From Carposina sasakii (Eukaryota; Arthropoda; Insecta; Lepidoptera; Carposinidae), in contig CP053148.1 of the NCBI GenBank assembly GCA_014607495.2, positions 14,942,001-15,006,000 of the forward strand: a stretch of DNA of 64,000 nucleotides, written 5' to 3'. Shown here one piece after another: positions 12,387 to 24,294 of the stretch; position 1 is the stretch's first letter, and each line of letters begins with the position of its first letter. Under the pieces are notes generated by a model that was given only the letters and a program-made list of their open reading frames with translations, had not been told where the DNA came from and did not search any database. Position numbers and translations under genes: made by a program.

Positions 12387-12882
12387 CCCGCCGAATAAGA
12401 TAAAATTTGTTATTTGTGTTCATTAGGAACAAACGAGAATTCCCAATTTTTACGAAAACTACTTGACACATAATAATGTTTGGCATGTATGTTCGGCAGA
12501 GAGTGTGAGGAGGCACTGAAAACGTGTTACTCGAAATTCCCACCGGAACGGGACAAAGGGAAATCCTATTTTTTTACAAAAACCGCTATACAAGTATATG
12601 TAAATCTGAAATTGGAAATCGGAAATGAATGTTCATTAAAGACTGCGAGGAAGCACAAAGAACTGATTTCACGAAATTCCCACGGGAACGGGACAAACGG
12701 GAATTCCAAATTTTTTAGAGGATTTGTACCGAAGCGAAGCGGGGGCGGGCCACTAGTATATAATAAATAAAAGAAGCGATATTTTGAAAAAATCGCGAAA
12801 GCAAACTTTTACATTAAATCATTAATCCAGTAAATATTATGACGTGTACTTATTTATTTATTTATGTATTTAAGTGATCAAG

Positions 12883-13251
12883 AATACTGCGGCGCAAAAT
12901 GGACGTGCAGAGAGCTGAAGATAGCCGAAATCCTCTGGCTCTCAGGTGTATTCATGGTGATGATGCTGCTGATGACCCACGTGAGCCGGTCCCTGATGCA
13001 GGTTCGGCGCCCAGCGCCACAGTACAGCCGTCCAAGGTAAATCAAATTCTGTTTAGAAGGTTCTGTAGGAAGAAAGTTGTCAGATATCTCTAATTTTGGG
13101 CGGATTGTCTGTTAATCAGTCAAATTTGTTCATAGATCTTAGAAAATTATGCTGATTCAGCTGCTAGGCTTCTTTATCTCAAAATAAATACGTATAGGTA
13201 GATTATAACAGGACTTACTAAAAGTATGAACCTTGTTCCAGAAAGACGTGA
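12883..13251 (+). CDS. Exon B plus terminal exon: single-pass transmembrane protein C-terminus
   Basis: Exon B (about 12,883-13,036) reads YCGAKWTCRELKIAEILW, a methionine-rich hydrophobic helix, then LLMTHVSRSLMQVRRPAPQY to a donor GTAAAT in phase 2. It joins the acceptor CCTTGTTCCAG to 13,242-13,251, giving ...RPRKT and TGA. AATAAA follows at 13,311. The acceptor is either AAG at 12,874 or CAAG at 12,882; the latter gives the same entry phase as exon A. The basic tail after the helix suggests a cytoplasmic C-terminus. Upstream coding exons were not found. Family not recognised. Confidence 0.5.
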
Positions 13252-13310
13252 CCCCTGCAGTCCACCTTCCCATGCACCACCTTGTGATTAGGGTAATGAT
13301 AGCCTAATGT

Positions 13311-13316
13311 AATAAA
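13311..13316 (+). terminator. Polyadenylation signal of the small transmembrane-protein locus
   Basis: AATAAA lies 60 bases after the TGA of the spliced terminal exon, the expected spacing for a short 3' UTR. Confidence 0.5.
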
Positions 13317-14246
13317 TATGTACGTTAAATAAAAAATGATCCTTACCTAACCAATATTTTATATTCCCAAGATTTAATGCAAGTGGCTCAGGGCCTGGCG
13401 AAAGTAAATATTATCCTTGCTTGATGAACCAGCCTGATGGATCTCGATGATATGTAGGGAGAAGACATTTTTGTTCATTGCGTCTCCCACTGCAGGGTAA
13501 ATGCTTTTCCAATTCCTTCCCTGTCGCCACTATTTCGGCCCTCTCTTGCTGGCACATGTTCAGATCATCCTGCTAAGACCCCTGGATGTTTAAGCCAGTT
13601 GTTTATTAAGTTTCTATAGGCATCCAGTCCTAGCAATTTTTGGTCACCTCTATGACTACATTCGACTACGTGTTTGACATACATTATTATGACTATATTA
13701 TACTCGTACATGTGGGTAGAGTCGCGGGGAACAACTAGTTTTAATATAAATTGCTAAACATGGTGTAACTGAGCTTGCCTGTACTGTATTTGCTTTCACT
13801 GCCGCTGTCGCTGACTGTACAAGCGACCTTGGCCTGCTAGAGGCAGCATTATTCATCATTCTAACTTAAACTGAATAGGTAGAATACTGGCAATTTTACG
13901 AACCGCTAGATATTAGACTTTTGTAGTTATATTCTAAAGATATGTTTATTTTTTTGTTTTATTACAAAATAATGTTCTCATTTTATTTATCCAGTTTCCT
14001 TTGAATATAAATTACCACGTTAATAAATTGTTATCGATACTTTCTCGGTCATTCTTTCTTATCTGTAGGATGATTATATGAGATTTAACAATGTAACATA
14101 GTAACGTCAGAAAGTTTATTCTTCCTCTAATGTTTACTTATTTTGGGTACTATGTATTTTACACTTTGTAATAACCCTCCAAAAAACTATTCTTGACATA
14201 ATAATATTACATAGTACTATGTCGTAATGTGTGATGGTAAGACTTA

Positions 14247-14450
14247 GGCCGCACTACGGCTAAACCGCCGCGGTTTTAAACCGTCTGATTTTGTGAGAAA
14301 AAGAAACTAATGGAAGCGGCCGTACTGACGGTTTTTTCCCGCGACTGATTTTAAAACCGCGTTATATACATGGCTAGCGGGTAAAAACCGCGCAAATATT
14401 TTAGGCTCATAGAACTTATATTCGCGGTTTTTAACCGTAGTGCGGCCTAA
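14247..14450. mobile_element. MITE with TTAGGCCGCACTACGG termini
   Basis: Left TTAGGCCGCACTACGG and right CCGTAGTGCGGCCTAA are perfect 16-bp inverted repeats, both followed inward by AAACCG/CGCGG-rich DNA. About 204 bp, no frame. Confidence 0.75.
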
Positions 14451-14887
14451 TGACGGTTCATAACAGCGATAATAATTAATTAGTCACAAACAATGTGCTT
14501 ACTTACCTATACAATAAAGATGAGAAAGCAATAAATAAGCATTCAAATATAGTTCCTCTCAGATCGAACTGAAATAACGCATACTTAAGACAGAGCTCTC
14601 GTTCATTGACTTGGTTCCAGTTTACCTTCACACGCGGTGATGCCTGCTTTTACTTGTAATATATGAATTTAGTCAATTCTTTGCTTGAATTTTTGTGAAA
14701 TGTAGCGGACGCAAATAATATGTCAGCGTCAACCAAAAATGTGCCTCCACCGTTAAAATCTTGATTGCTTTAATCAAACCGCGCTTCCACAACATTGCGA
14801 CTATGTTGAATAATTTCTTCGATCGAATTTCGGTCAAGGCGACCAATCTCTACAAAGTTTAACCAGGTGCGCAGGAGATGTTGTAGC

Positions 14888-14965
14888 TTGAAATGGCAAC
14901 CCTATGATAGTACAATGGTTAAGATGTACCTTAACCATTGTACTATCATAGGGTTGCCATTTCAA
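14888..14965. other. Perfect 36-bp hairpin with 6-base loop
   Basis: Arm 14,888-14,923 (starting TTGAAATGGCAACCCTATG) is fully complementary to 14,930-14,965 around the loop ATGTAC. It sits next to the left end of the TIR element at 14,978. Confidence 0.8.
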
Positions 14966-14977
14966 AACTTTGAAAAC

Positions 14978-15782
14978 CAGCCGGGCTAGCACGACCACGT
15001 AAAGTAGATATACGATAAAGGATTTCGTATCGTATCTATACCACCATAATTATCGATTTCGCGAGCATGACCAATGGAACAATACGTTACGTTAAGAGTT
15101 ATCTTGTGCTATGATACGATAAAGCGCGAAATAAGTTAAACAAATGTTTCTAGAGTAAAAAAATTTTTTTTTCTTTTTTACAATTGTCGTTCATTCTTTT
15201 TTTCTTTTTTCCTTTTTGACAACAGATGTCATGTTAACTGCTCTAACATGACCAGTGAAACACGATATGATAAACCTATTTAGCGACTAGCTGTCAAAAT
15301 ACGATAGATATTAGCCGCCATGTTGAATGTTATCGATACTAATTACTAATCATTTAATTTTACCTTTGACCTACCTATGTAAACTAAAAACGAGTAAACT
15401 AAAACACTAAATTAAAAATATTAAGTTTGGAGCATATAACTGAAAACCTATCGAACCAAAGAATATAATGTGTATTCTCGATTTCTCTAACCTATCTACG
15501 CTTATCGCGTACTACAATGTTCATCGATAACAATATCTTGAATTGATGTCAAAATTCGATATTTTTAACATCAAAATACAGTCATGCTCGGCGCTATCGA
15601 TAGTAACCGATGGACATGCTCGCATTTTTATCTATCATATCGTATCGTGCCGTGTTACCCGCATGGTTACGCTCGCTGTATTAATAAAATTCAACGTGGC
15701 GGCTATATTTATCGTATTTTGACAGCTAGGTATCGATAAATTGACTTATCATATCGTATATTGTTGGCCGTGCTAGCTGGGC
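14978..15782. mobile_element. About 800-bp non-autonomous TIR element rich in TATCGTATCG
   Basis: Left GGGCTAGCACGACCACG and right GGCCGTGCTAGCTGG are inverted. Inside are repeated TATCGTATC/GATACGATA words in both directions, giving extensive internal palindromy. No coding frame. Confidence 0.55.
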
Positions 15783-16092
15783 AGGATTTGAAGAAGAAAT
15801 ACCAGGACATTTTGATTAAAATGCCAGGACTATGCATATTTAACACATTCAGTGCCGGCGACTACGTATTGCGTCTTTTATGCTTTCTAGAGGTGCCGCT
15901 GATACTTATTTGCGTCGTCGCGATAGGCGTTAACCTGATGTCAGCACCCTTAGAAAATCTGCCGATAGCGAATGTCTTAGGACTCTAAAACTTAGGACGA
16001 TGCTTAAAAACTATTCAGGATACCCCAAAAAGCAGGACATGTCCTGGGAAAACAGGACATTTGGCAACCCTAGGCTATCAACGATGTTATAC

Positions 16093-16637
16093 ACAGGATG
16101 TTTTTTCGTTGCCACCCTTAACGAAGGGTATTCTATACCTACATCAAATAAAGTAAGTTTATACCAAAAACATGCTGGAAAACGATGTAATTTTTTTGTA
16201 ATTTTTTTCTTAATTACGTTATTGGGCGAAATTTATACGGTTTTATATGTTTGTGTGTGTGAATTCTTTTGTAAATATAAGCAGCATTTAAGCGAAACAT
16301 TGCCTAAATTTGACGGATATTCTATACATTTTGCTGTCAAATGTCATATTTAAAACGAGTCTAACTTTAGGCGCTCTTTTGTAATAACACCGATAGTGCT
16401 AGTTTTTTTTCAGACTATAGATAAATAGATATTAATTATTACTCGTGAAAAAAATCTTGCTACGCGAATCTATGTGCATTTATGCAGAAAAACGCAGTCT
16501 ATTTACTTAACTTTGGACAGTAATATCTTGGAAACCAGACACTTCCCAGGTATGCTTCCATGGAAAAAAATTATTGTGATGATAAGGAAATTCCGTAGTT
16601 TTCGGGAATGTTGACGACCAAAAAACAACCTGTATAG
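16093..16637. mobile_element. MITE family with ACAGGATG termini, longest copy
   Basis: Left end ACAGGATGTTTTTTCGTTGC and right end AAAAAACAACCTGTATAG form imperfect terminal inverted repeats. Shared inner blocks are AAACTTACTTTATTT, GGAAACCAGACACTTCCCAG and TGCTTCCATGG. Other copies are 17,522-17,889, 24,947-25,303, 27,962-28,314 and 41,356-41,703, each about 350 bp. This copy is about 190 bp longer, with an extra AT-rich middle. No transposase frame. Confidence 0.7.
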
Positions 16638-17521
16638 TTATAACAAATAAGCCATGCTACTATTTTACCGAATTTACACAGTCCTCTGTCCTCATTTATT
16701 TATTGAATTTACAGTCCTCTGTCCTCATTTATTTACTGAATTTACACAGTCCTCTGTTCTCAAGAAAGATGTTGCCTTTGTTATCCTCACAGTAGCAGAC
16801 AAAAATACAGCACCTTCCAACTTCACATTAGTTGATAGATTAGTGTTGATGTCTTCACTCGATTGCGGGCAGTGGGGCAGTAGATATAGTAACATAGTAT
16901 AGCTGATATGCGGCTTATAATATACCTAAGATACCGTCCGTTAGTGATCCATTAAAATATTACGATGTTATTCCAAAACCGTATCTAAATAAAAACCTTC
17001 TTTAAAAATTACCATAATTAAAGCAAGGTTTGAACTTCTTACTTTCTTAATCACATAAAAAGCATAATATTATTAATATAAATTCATTGATTAAATCAGC
17101 CCGAAAATTATACTATTAATTATGCACAGCGAGGGCAAATGTTAATATAAAAGCAGTAAAATATAAAATAATTTTGGGGTGCGAACGTATAAAGTAAGGA
17201 TCGGTTCATATCTGACTGAAGATGCGTCGAGCGTACGTTTGCCTGTAGCTGGAAATACGTATCATTGGTTGACTGTGAACGGTTTTCTATACATTTTGTT
17301 CTGGCGTTACGCGACCGATAATACGCGACGCATGTTCCGTCAGATATGAACCGCCCCTAACATATAAAAAAAAAATGACAATCGACAAATGAGTGTTAAT
17401 GCTTTCATGTCGAATAAATGATTGAAATGTCGCGGGCAACAGCTAGTAATTCATAAAGGTACGTAGTAACCTCGTATTAAAATTAAAAGTTTTTTACATA
17501 GATAATAATTTTATAACATAT

Positions 17522-17889
17522 ACAGGGTGATTTTTGGTCGTCAACGTTCCCAAAAACTACGGAATCTCCTCGTCATCACGATCATTTTTCTCCATGGAAG
17601 CATACCTGGGAAGTGTCTGGTTTCCAAAATATTAGGGTCCAAAGTTGAGTAAATAGACTGCGTTTTTCTGCATAGATGCACATTGACGCGTGTAGCAAGA
17701 TTTTTTCACGAGAAATAATTAATATTTGTCTATGAAAAAACTAGCATAAACACTGGACAATATAAATTTAATTTTTTTTATTTTATTTAATTACATCGTT
17801 TCCCACCATTTTTTTTGGCATAAACTTACTTTATTTGATGTATAGAGTACGTACCCTTCGTTAAAGGTGGCCACCAAAAAACACCTATA
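17522..17889. mobile_element. MITE (ACAGGATG family) copy
   Basis: Termini ACAGGGTGATTTTTGGTCG and AAAAAACACCTATATA, opposite orientation to the 16,093 copy. Confidence 0.7.
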
Positions 17890-18169
17890 TACTAAAACAA
17901 AGTAGCTTCCCGCTGTCTATGCGTCCGTATCGGATTTTGATGCGTATTTATTATTAGGTAGAGTGTTTCAAGAGGAAGATTTATATGTAAAATATTAGCA
18001 TTGCACCCATGCGAAGCCGAGTCGCTAGTCTTCTATCTATCTTTCTATACATGTAATAAAAATGTAACGGATCGCTGTCTGACATGGAAGATATATAAGA
18101 AAAATATTATAGAATACCTTTATCAACGCAATAGTACCCAAAACAATGATTTTTGGAATTTTTGTCTGT

Positions 18170-18362
18170 CGGTTTGTCTGTTTGCCGGTTTGTATGTTTG
18201 TCTGTGCGTTTGTGCACGCTAATCTCAGAAACGGCTAAACCGATATCGATGCAGTTTTCAGGAATCTATTGTTACAGGTCTCACTTAACATATAGGCTTT
18301 TAGGCTACATTTTGTTTTTACTGCAGTCCACCCAGACGGAGTCGCAGGCGTCCACTAGTATT
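18170..18362 (-). repeat. Dispersed repeat (GTGCACAAACA family), minus copy
   Basis: Reverse-strand match to 18,998-19,215, from CACTAGTATT at the right to the GTCTGTTTGCCGG run at the left. Confidence 0.5.
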
Positions 18363-18997
18363 TAATATATGTATGTAGATTAAAGTATTTTAGCAATAGT
18401 TTAAGAGTAAATCTAAACTGGTATTTCTTGAGCGAACATTATGTAGGCCACGTTCTGATATTATGCCATAATCACAATCAGAGTTGATGTAATCTTACAT
18501 AGATCAAGCTGTCTCTCTCCAACTCCCGGTACTTTTGTATGTTTATCTCCATCTATATTGCATTGTTAGTATTGGCCCAGTTAGAAATAAATATAATTTT
18601 GGTTTAATTATGGTATTACGGTAATGCCATTGGCAAGTGTTGACTGGACACGGTCACAACTAGTTAGGCTGTACTCTTAGCAATTCTCTTATAGTGATGG
18701 CTATTTTTACAATGTTTTCTGAGTTGATAGGTCTACCGTGGGTCTACCTATGTTATTCGCAATTACGAGTAGGTATCATGATAAAAAATTGTAAAATCAA
18801 CTGTGGTTCTTAATTTTCTTCGTTTAACTAATACTATTGCTAAAATCCTGTGCTAATGCAGGGCTTCACTAGAATATAGTACATCAGTAATTGCGTGCAT
18901 GTCGTAAGAATCGACTGAGGAAGCATATATAGAGATAGACAAACAGCGGGAAGCGACTTAGTTTGAACTAATATGAAAACCTGATTTATATTTTAAT

Positions 18998-19215
18998 CTT
19001 AGCGGCCGCCCACGACTCCGTCCGCGTGGACTGCAGAAAAAAACAAAATGTCAAAATTATCCGGGATAAAAACATTTTCCCGGGATAAAAATCCCGGGTT
19101 GTCTATATGTTAAGTGGGACCTGTCACAATATATTCCTGAAAACTGCATCAAAATCGGTCCAGTCGTTTCTGAGATTAACGTGCACAAACATCGATCCGT
19201 CACAATTTTATTATA
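18998..19215 (+). repeat. Dispersed repeat (GTGCACAAACA family), plus copy
   Basis: Starts GCGGCCGCCCACGACTCCG and ends after ACGTGCACAAACATCG. It is in opposite orientation to the copy 700 bp to the left. Confidence 0.5.
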
Positions 19216-19234
19216 TGTATGGATAGATTTTAGT

Positions 19235-19345
19235 CAGCTGGTAGACCAGGTTAGCTGGTAGAGAATGCCTTGCAAGGCATTAAGCTCGCCCTTGTACGTA
19301 ATGTTTTTGTAGTAGGTACATACAATAAAGAATTTAATCTATCTA
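19235..19345 (+). repeat. LINE-type 3' tail fragment
   Basis: TTAGCTGGTAGAGAATGCCT, AAGGCATTAAGCTCGCCCTT and ACAATAAAGAATTTAATC followed by an ATCT run: a 3' end common to jockey-like LINEs of moths. A second copy lies at 20,405-20,515 (GGTAGAAAATGC, CATTAAGTTCGCCC, ACAATAAAGT). Confidence 0.55.
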
Positions 19346-19796
19346 TCTAGGTTATCACCTTCTGTTACTAGGGTAGTAACAATGCTCTAACATGTACCAT
19401 TACCTCCCGTATCTACTCCTATAGTATGCTATTGACAAATTTTGTAACCATTGTCGAAAGACCAAACAATACTCTTCTATACACAACAGTGATAATGTTT
19501 TTTCTCTATAGTTATGTGATGTAAAAGTTATTCGGTACGTGATATAATTCATGGTGGTTTTACGTATTCTAACTGCGAAGGTTTGCGGCTGGGGTATGAT
19601 GAAACAGAAGCAGCAATAATTACATTGAAATTACTCGCAGAGAAGAAACGTAGATACCTACTACATACGCGGCAAAGGTGATATCTATCTCACGTGAATC
19701 TAATTATAAATTAATCGGACTTGTAGAATTTGAATAAACTTGTTTGGTGGAAATCGGAAATAAGTAGGTAAAGGTAACTTTAATTAGACCATTATG

Positions 19797-19915
19797 TCGT
19801 CTTCAGCCTATCCGTCTGCTGCCCGCTTCCCGGAAATCCTTAATCGCCTCATAGGTACTATACCCACGGGCAGGCATGGTACAAACTCTACTCTGCCGGC
19901 ACCACGCGGCTATTA
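19797..19915 (-). repeat. (GAT)n-tailed repeat, 5' half
   Basis: Minus-orientation copy ending with GTGCCGGCAGAGTAGAG complement near 19,890-19,915. It abuts the LINE fragment to its right. Confidence 0.65.
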
Positions 19916-19925
19916 TGTATAGTTC

Positions 19926-20345
19926 TAATAATAGTAAATAATAATACCGCGCCTGCAGCAGGACCTGAGTCCAAGCTGCCGGCGGTCTGGGTCCCAGAGT
20001 AAGAAACCTCCTCACGATGCGTGCCGTGTCGAGGAGTACCGCCTTCTGTTTCTGGCCCTTGACCCAACTGCCTAGCGAGAGCCTCCCGAGGTGTTAATCG
20101 AGGCTCTTAGCTATTAGGCCATTAACTGAGACAACTATCAAGACAATGATTGTCAAGTCCACACCCTACATGGAGGTGACCTCGTGAGCCAGATACAAAT
20201 ATTTTGTTAGTTTAGTTTTTTCGGGTGTTCTTGTTTCTCGTCATGCGGTATGGTGACATCGACAAGTACTATCTGGCACGCCGCCCGATCTATCAGCACA
20301 ATATCAGGTTTGTTGGCTACAATAGTCCTGTCGGTGATGATAGAG
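19926..20345 (-). pseudogene. Decayed LINE ORF2 C-terminus (R2/type-1 retrotransposon-like)
   Basis: On the minus strand near 20,300 the text ANKPDIVLIDR then IVLVDVTIPHDEK is followed, after frameshifts, by pieces equivalent to LAHEVT, TIIVPIV, GLIAKSL and TARIVRRFLTL. From memory this order is the endonuclease-end block of proteins annotated as type-1 (R2-like) retrotransposons in insects. Non-functional. Confidence 0.6.
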
Positions 20346-20859
20346 TAGTTCTTAAGTTATTTTATTTTTTATCAATGTTATTCGTTTTTATTGTACGGCC
20401 CTAAGCTTTTCTCCAGTAATTGGGTTAACTGGTAGAAAATGCTATATTGCATTAAGTTCGCCCATGTACCAAAATTTTTTGTGTGTACAATAAAGTATTT
20501 TATTATTATATCTCTTTCGAAATTCACGGGACTAAAGAGTCCCGGTCCTTTAGAGGCGTGCATCGGGCCGTGGCCAAGATTTAGAGGCCCTTTTTAGAGA
20601 TCTTTAATATGGTGTGGGATACACATGGCGGATACCATCGCTGACCGCACAATATGATACACCCGGCGATGGTCCCCGCCATGTGCAAGACTATTGGAAT
20701 GCAGATCTATGTCATGCGATGGAAACAAAGGTCATGGGCTATGGGGCTGAATGTTGGGTGGGGTTGGGTAACTGGGCTATTGAGGGAGACTAACGGACGC
20801 CTGCCATTACAACCAAGTCTCATAATTGTTTGGTGGCAGGCGGTGACTCGCCGACTCAT

Positions 20860-21205
20860 TTCATGGGCCCCCTGAAACGGCCGCACGCACGGAGCGACAA
20901 AGGGGGCAACATTTGGTGAGTGGCTAGGGTGGAGGGGTGCCCCTGGACTTTAAACCGAAGCCAACTCGCCACTTACTGACGGGCACGTCCACCCTCGAGC
21001 TGTCATAGCTCTCGCAACTCCACTCTGCCCGGCCGGCGAAGGCAAGGCAGAGGTGGGGGAACTGTTCCTCGTCAGACTTCACTCCGGCGCCGGAGATGAG
21101 GAACAGGGTCTTCCCCCGGGAGTACTTCAGGTCCGTGGGAACGCTACCTCCCAACAGCTCGCCACAAGCTGCCCTGCGGGCTTATTATTATTATTATTAT
21201 AGAAG
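20860..21205 (+). repeat. GC-rich dispersed repeat with (TTA)n tail, plus copy
   Basis: A GC-rich stretch ends in a TTATTATTATTATTA tail. The same sequence occurs inverted at 24,295-24,690, sharing blocks such as GGGAACGCTACCTCC and CTCGAGCTGTC. The tailed structure suggests a retroposed 3' end. The coding fragments in it are scrambled. Confidence 0.55.
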
Positions 21206-21581
21206 GTCGTGTAGAGCGTGGCATGACCATTCTCGAGAACAGGCTGTGGTGCATACTTGTAGTATAGTATTTCCGGGGACGCCAAACCATATTTCAGAGC
21301 GAGCTGTTGGTGGGTGTTTGATATTTTACATTATCATTTTCTAAGGCTAGTTAGGAAGCATCTAGACATCTGTACTGTACTCTAGTGTTGGGTCTGGTAT
21401 TTTCATGTGGCTCCACTATAGGTACTAAATCTGGCAGTAGGATCTCCTTCGTGATCCTGCAATTCTAGCCACCCCATTTTAGGGACACGGCGGTATTATG
21501 TATGACTTGGATTTAATTTCACACAGCCCAATGCCCAACACCCTTCATCACAATCCTTAGGCTGCTACTAGATAGATTTAC

Positions 21582-21853
21582 AGCCAATTTCAATAACCGA
21601 TCTCGAGAGATTTTTCACATTGTTTTGATACAAAATTTCAAATTTGGAATGAAATAAATCGGAGATTCTTTATGATCTCTAGTATTGAAATTGGCCGGTA
21701 GTCTATGTCTCTTACCAACTAACAGCCAATTTCAATTACCGATCTCGAGAGATTTTCTGCATATTTCAGATTAAATGTTCCATTGTTTTCATACAAAATT
21801 TAAAATTTTTAATATTAAAAAATCCGAGATTCTTCATGATTGAAATTGGCCCT
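21582..21853. repeat. Two adjacent copies of a palindromic MITE
   Basis: Two units each start GCCAATTTCAAT, carry ACCGATCTCGAGAGATTTT and end ATTGAAATTGGC: about 21,582-21,693 and 21,723-21,853. Confidence 0.6.
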
Positions 21854-21945
21854 CAATAGACTTTCATCACCGCAAACATCAAACCTTCCAAAGAGTAATG
21901 ATATCAGTGTTACTAACATAATTAAACATTATCATTATCACATCA

Positions 21946-22215
21946 ACCTATTGCAGTCCACTGATAGACATAGGCCACCCCTTCACCCCTAGGGCAAGCT
22001 ACAAGGCTACTGTCAAAGGGGGAATTTTGCCCGTAGTCACCACGCGCGGCGGTCAGGCGGGTTGGTGATTGCAATGTGATTTTCGGACGATTTTTTAACA
22101 CGGAAGGCGCTGCTGCCCGCCACCTGGAAACCCTTACTCGTATTATGTATAAGTCTCTTACGATACCCACGCACGGACAGACATAGGGGATTCTACTCTG
22201 CCGTCACCAGTTCAC
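21946..22215 (-). repeat. (GAT)n-tailed repeat, near full length
   Basis: Left end CCTATTGCAGTCCACTG and right end TTCTACTCTGCCGTCACC match the family in reverse orientation. Confidence 0.7.
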
Positions 22216-24294
22216 CACACGGAAACCGTAACTATCTATAGGTAATGTACATCGAAGGCTTGAGATTAGTTAATGGTTTGTGTAGGTACCTAGGTTGCTA
22301 CCACTTTGCATGCAATAATCATCCAAATAATGCACCGAATCTCCACTGACCCTAATCTATGCAATGGTTAAGTTATCTAATAGCTTAAATTATTTACGCC
22401 AAATTCAGAAGTCGGCAACATTTATCATTTTAAAAATGAATCGCCTCTCTTTTTGAAGTAATTAGATTAATAAAATATGACGTTGTAACTATTGATTGTA
22501 TTAGTATATTCATCTATCTATTAGATATTAATTGAAAGAGAATATATCTAATATGTAGAGCATAGCTTCACAAAAATATAATTTGGCAGTATTTTAGCAT
22601 CCGAAAATCAAATTATAACTAAACCGTAAAAGTTAGTCTTAAGATTTAACCTTTGTACATCTTCTTTGTCATAAAGTTAACTTTGTGAAAACTTTACTGT
22701 GTACAATAAAGCATAAGAACAAACTTTGCCATATTTTCATTATAAGTAACCTTGAAATTTAAATGTAAACTTTCCTGTATACACATTTTATTGCCAATGA
22801 TAAAAAAAACATGTTGTAATACATTTTAACGGGGACAAATATCGAAGAAGATGGAGTGGATACTTGCTTACAATTGCTTCGTCAAGGTCGTTCTTGGTAG
22901 AAATAAGTGTTTGTACTTTTACTGATCACACCAAAACTCAATAGATAGAGGTACCTACCTACAATGGTGTTACAAAATTGCAAAATAATAGACGTAACTA
23001 CTGACTGAATGTTCATGTAAGATCGCATTGCATTTTTCTTAAACCCAAAAGCTTTTGTTAAAGAGTTTAAGCTACATTCTCTAAAGTAGAACAAGTTCTG
23101 ACTATTACTTCGTTCACGTAGCCGCTTATGCTATACCATAACTACATAACTGTCAAATTTCATCAAATCTACTTAATACATTACATTAGATAATCCATAG
23201 GTATGTTGTCTAAAAATTTCCCATTATGTCAATTACTAGCGGACATACATAAATTCGCCTACGTTAACTTTACAATTCTCGTGTACCCTTGGGAATTTTG
23301 GAAAATCTTTTCTTAGCTAATGCCTACATCATGGCAGCTAAATTTAAGGCCTATCAATTAAGTACATAGACAACTCAGGTAATCTGTGGTTCAGTTGTAA
23401 AATGTTGTCGACCCCTACTACTAAACAATACGATGCAGCCTCTGTCCAAATCGAGCGATCGCAAGAATCGCAGCGATTACTCGACTTCTCCGAGGCAAAA
23501 CGTACTGGCTCCACAATACTGCATCAGTGCTAGGTTGTACTGCGTCTAGGACGCACGTGTGTATCAGGTTTTGGACTATCCACTATAAAAGTAAGTACGA
23601 TTTATTTTATTACATTATTTATTAGGCTGTCTATTTTAATTGGGCAGAGGTTAAATTGCAAGTCGTAAACGATTGTGTTTGTTAGTATTGACGTAAATTT
23701 TAGGTGGGTTTCCGTGTAAACTTTTTATTAAAAGTTTTTATTTTTTACTAAAATATAAATGTATCTTGTCTTCGATACCTATAGTTAAAGGTTGAGAACG
23801 GAATTTAAATAGGTGAGTAAACTTTCTGAAACTTTTAAAAGCTTTGCGAATAAGAAAAACAATTTATGCTAAGCGTGTAAAAAAAAATATATTGTAGCTG
23901 CTGCGCGTTTGAGAACTTTGGAATAATTTAAAAATGATATTCAACCATGATAAGTATTGGTATCAAAACATTAATTGAGTAAGTACTTTTTCAAAATTTA
24001 AGAAAGTTTCATACAAAATTTTTAATATTATATATATACCTATAGAATAAATTTTTCAGTTAGGAAAATTTTGTCAAGTGCTTTACGATTGTGCAATTTA
24101 CAAAGAAATAAAAAGCAATTCATAAATATACAAATTTTAGGGTTTAGTAATTTTATTAAATAGATTATGTCGCATTTTATACCACGCCCATTATATCCAA
24201 ATGAATCATATGAAACGAAAGGGCAGAAGTATGCAAAAAATAATCTTTTCACCAGATATCCTGTTAAAACTCACAATGTAAGTCGTTAACCTAA
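22216..24294. other. AT-rich DNA containing only the candidate 5' exon at 23.4 kb
   Basis: No repeat family from this window recurs here, apart from a CCTCTCTTTTTGAAGT scrap at 22,443. The stretch is comparatively free of mobile DNA, which would suit an upstream regulatory region of the CRAL-TRIO gene. Confidence 0.4.
23402..23590 (+). other. Candidate 5' non-coding exon with a 43-codon uORF
   Basis: A less AT-rich block holds an ATG at 23,402 in a 43-codon frame that closes with TAG at 23,533. A good donor (AAAA then GTAAGT) follows at 23,591. An arthropod initiator-like TTCAGTTG lies just upstream. It could be the missing first exon of the CRAL-TRIO gene, whose first visible exon opens with an acceptor 6 kb downstream. 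This is inference from position and donor only. Confidence 0.2.

Noticed and set aside
15761..15988. Third transmembrane exon resembling exons A and B
   Set aside because: It has a hydrophobic stretch (ILICVVAIGVNLM), but the frame opens at TTG within a TIR element end, and alignment to exons A/B is not convincing.
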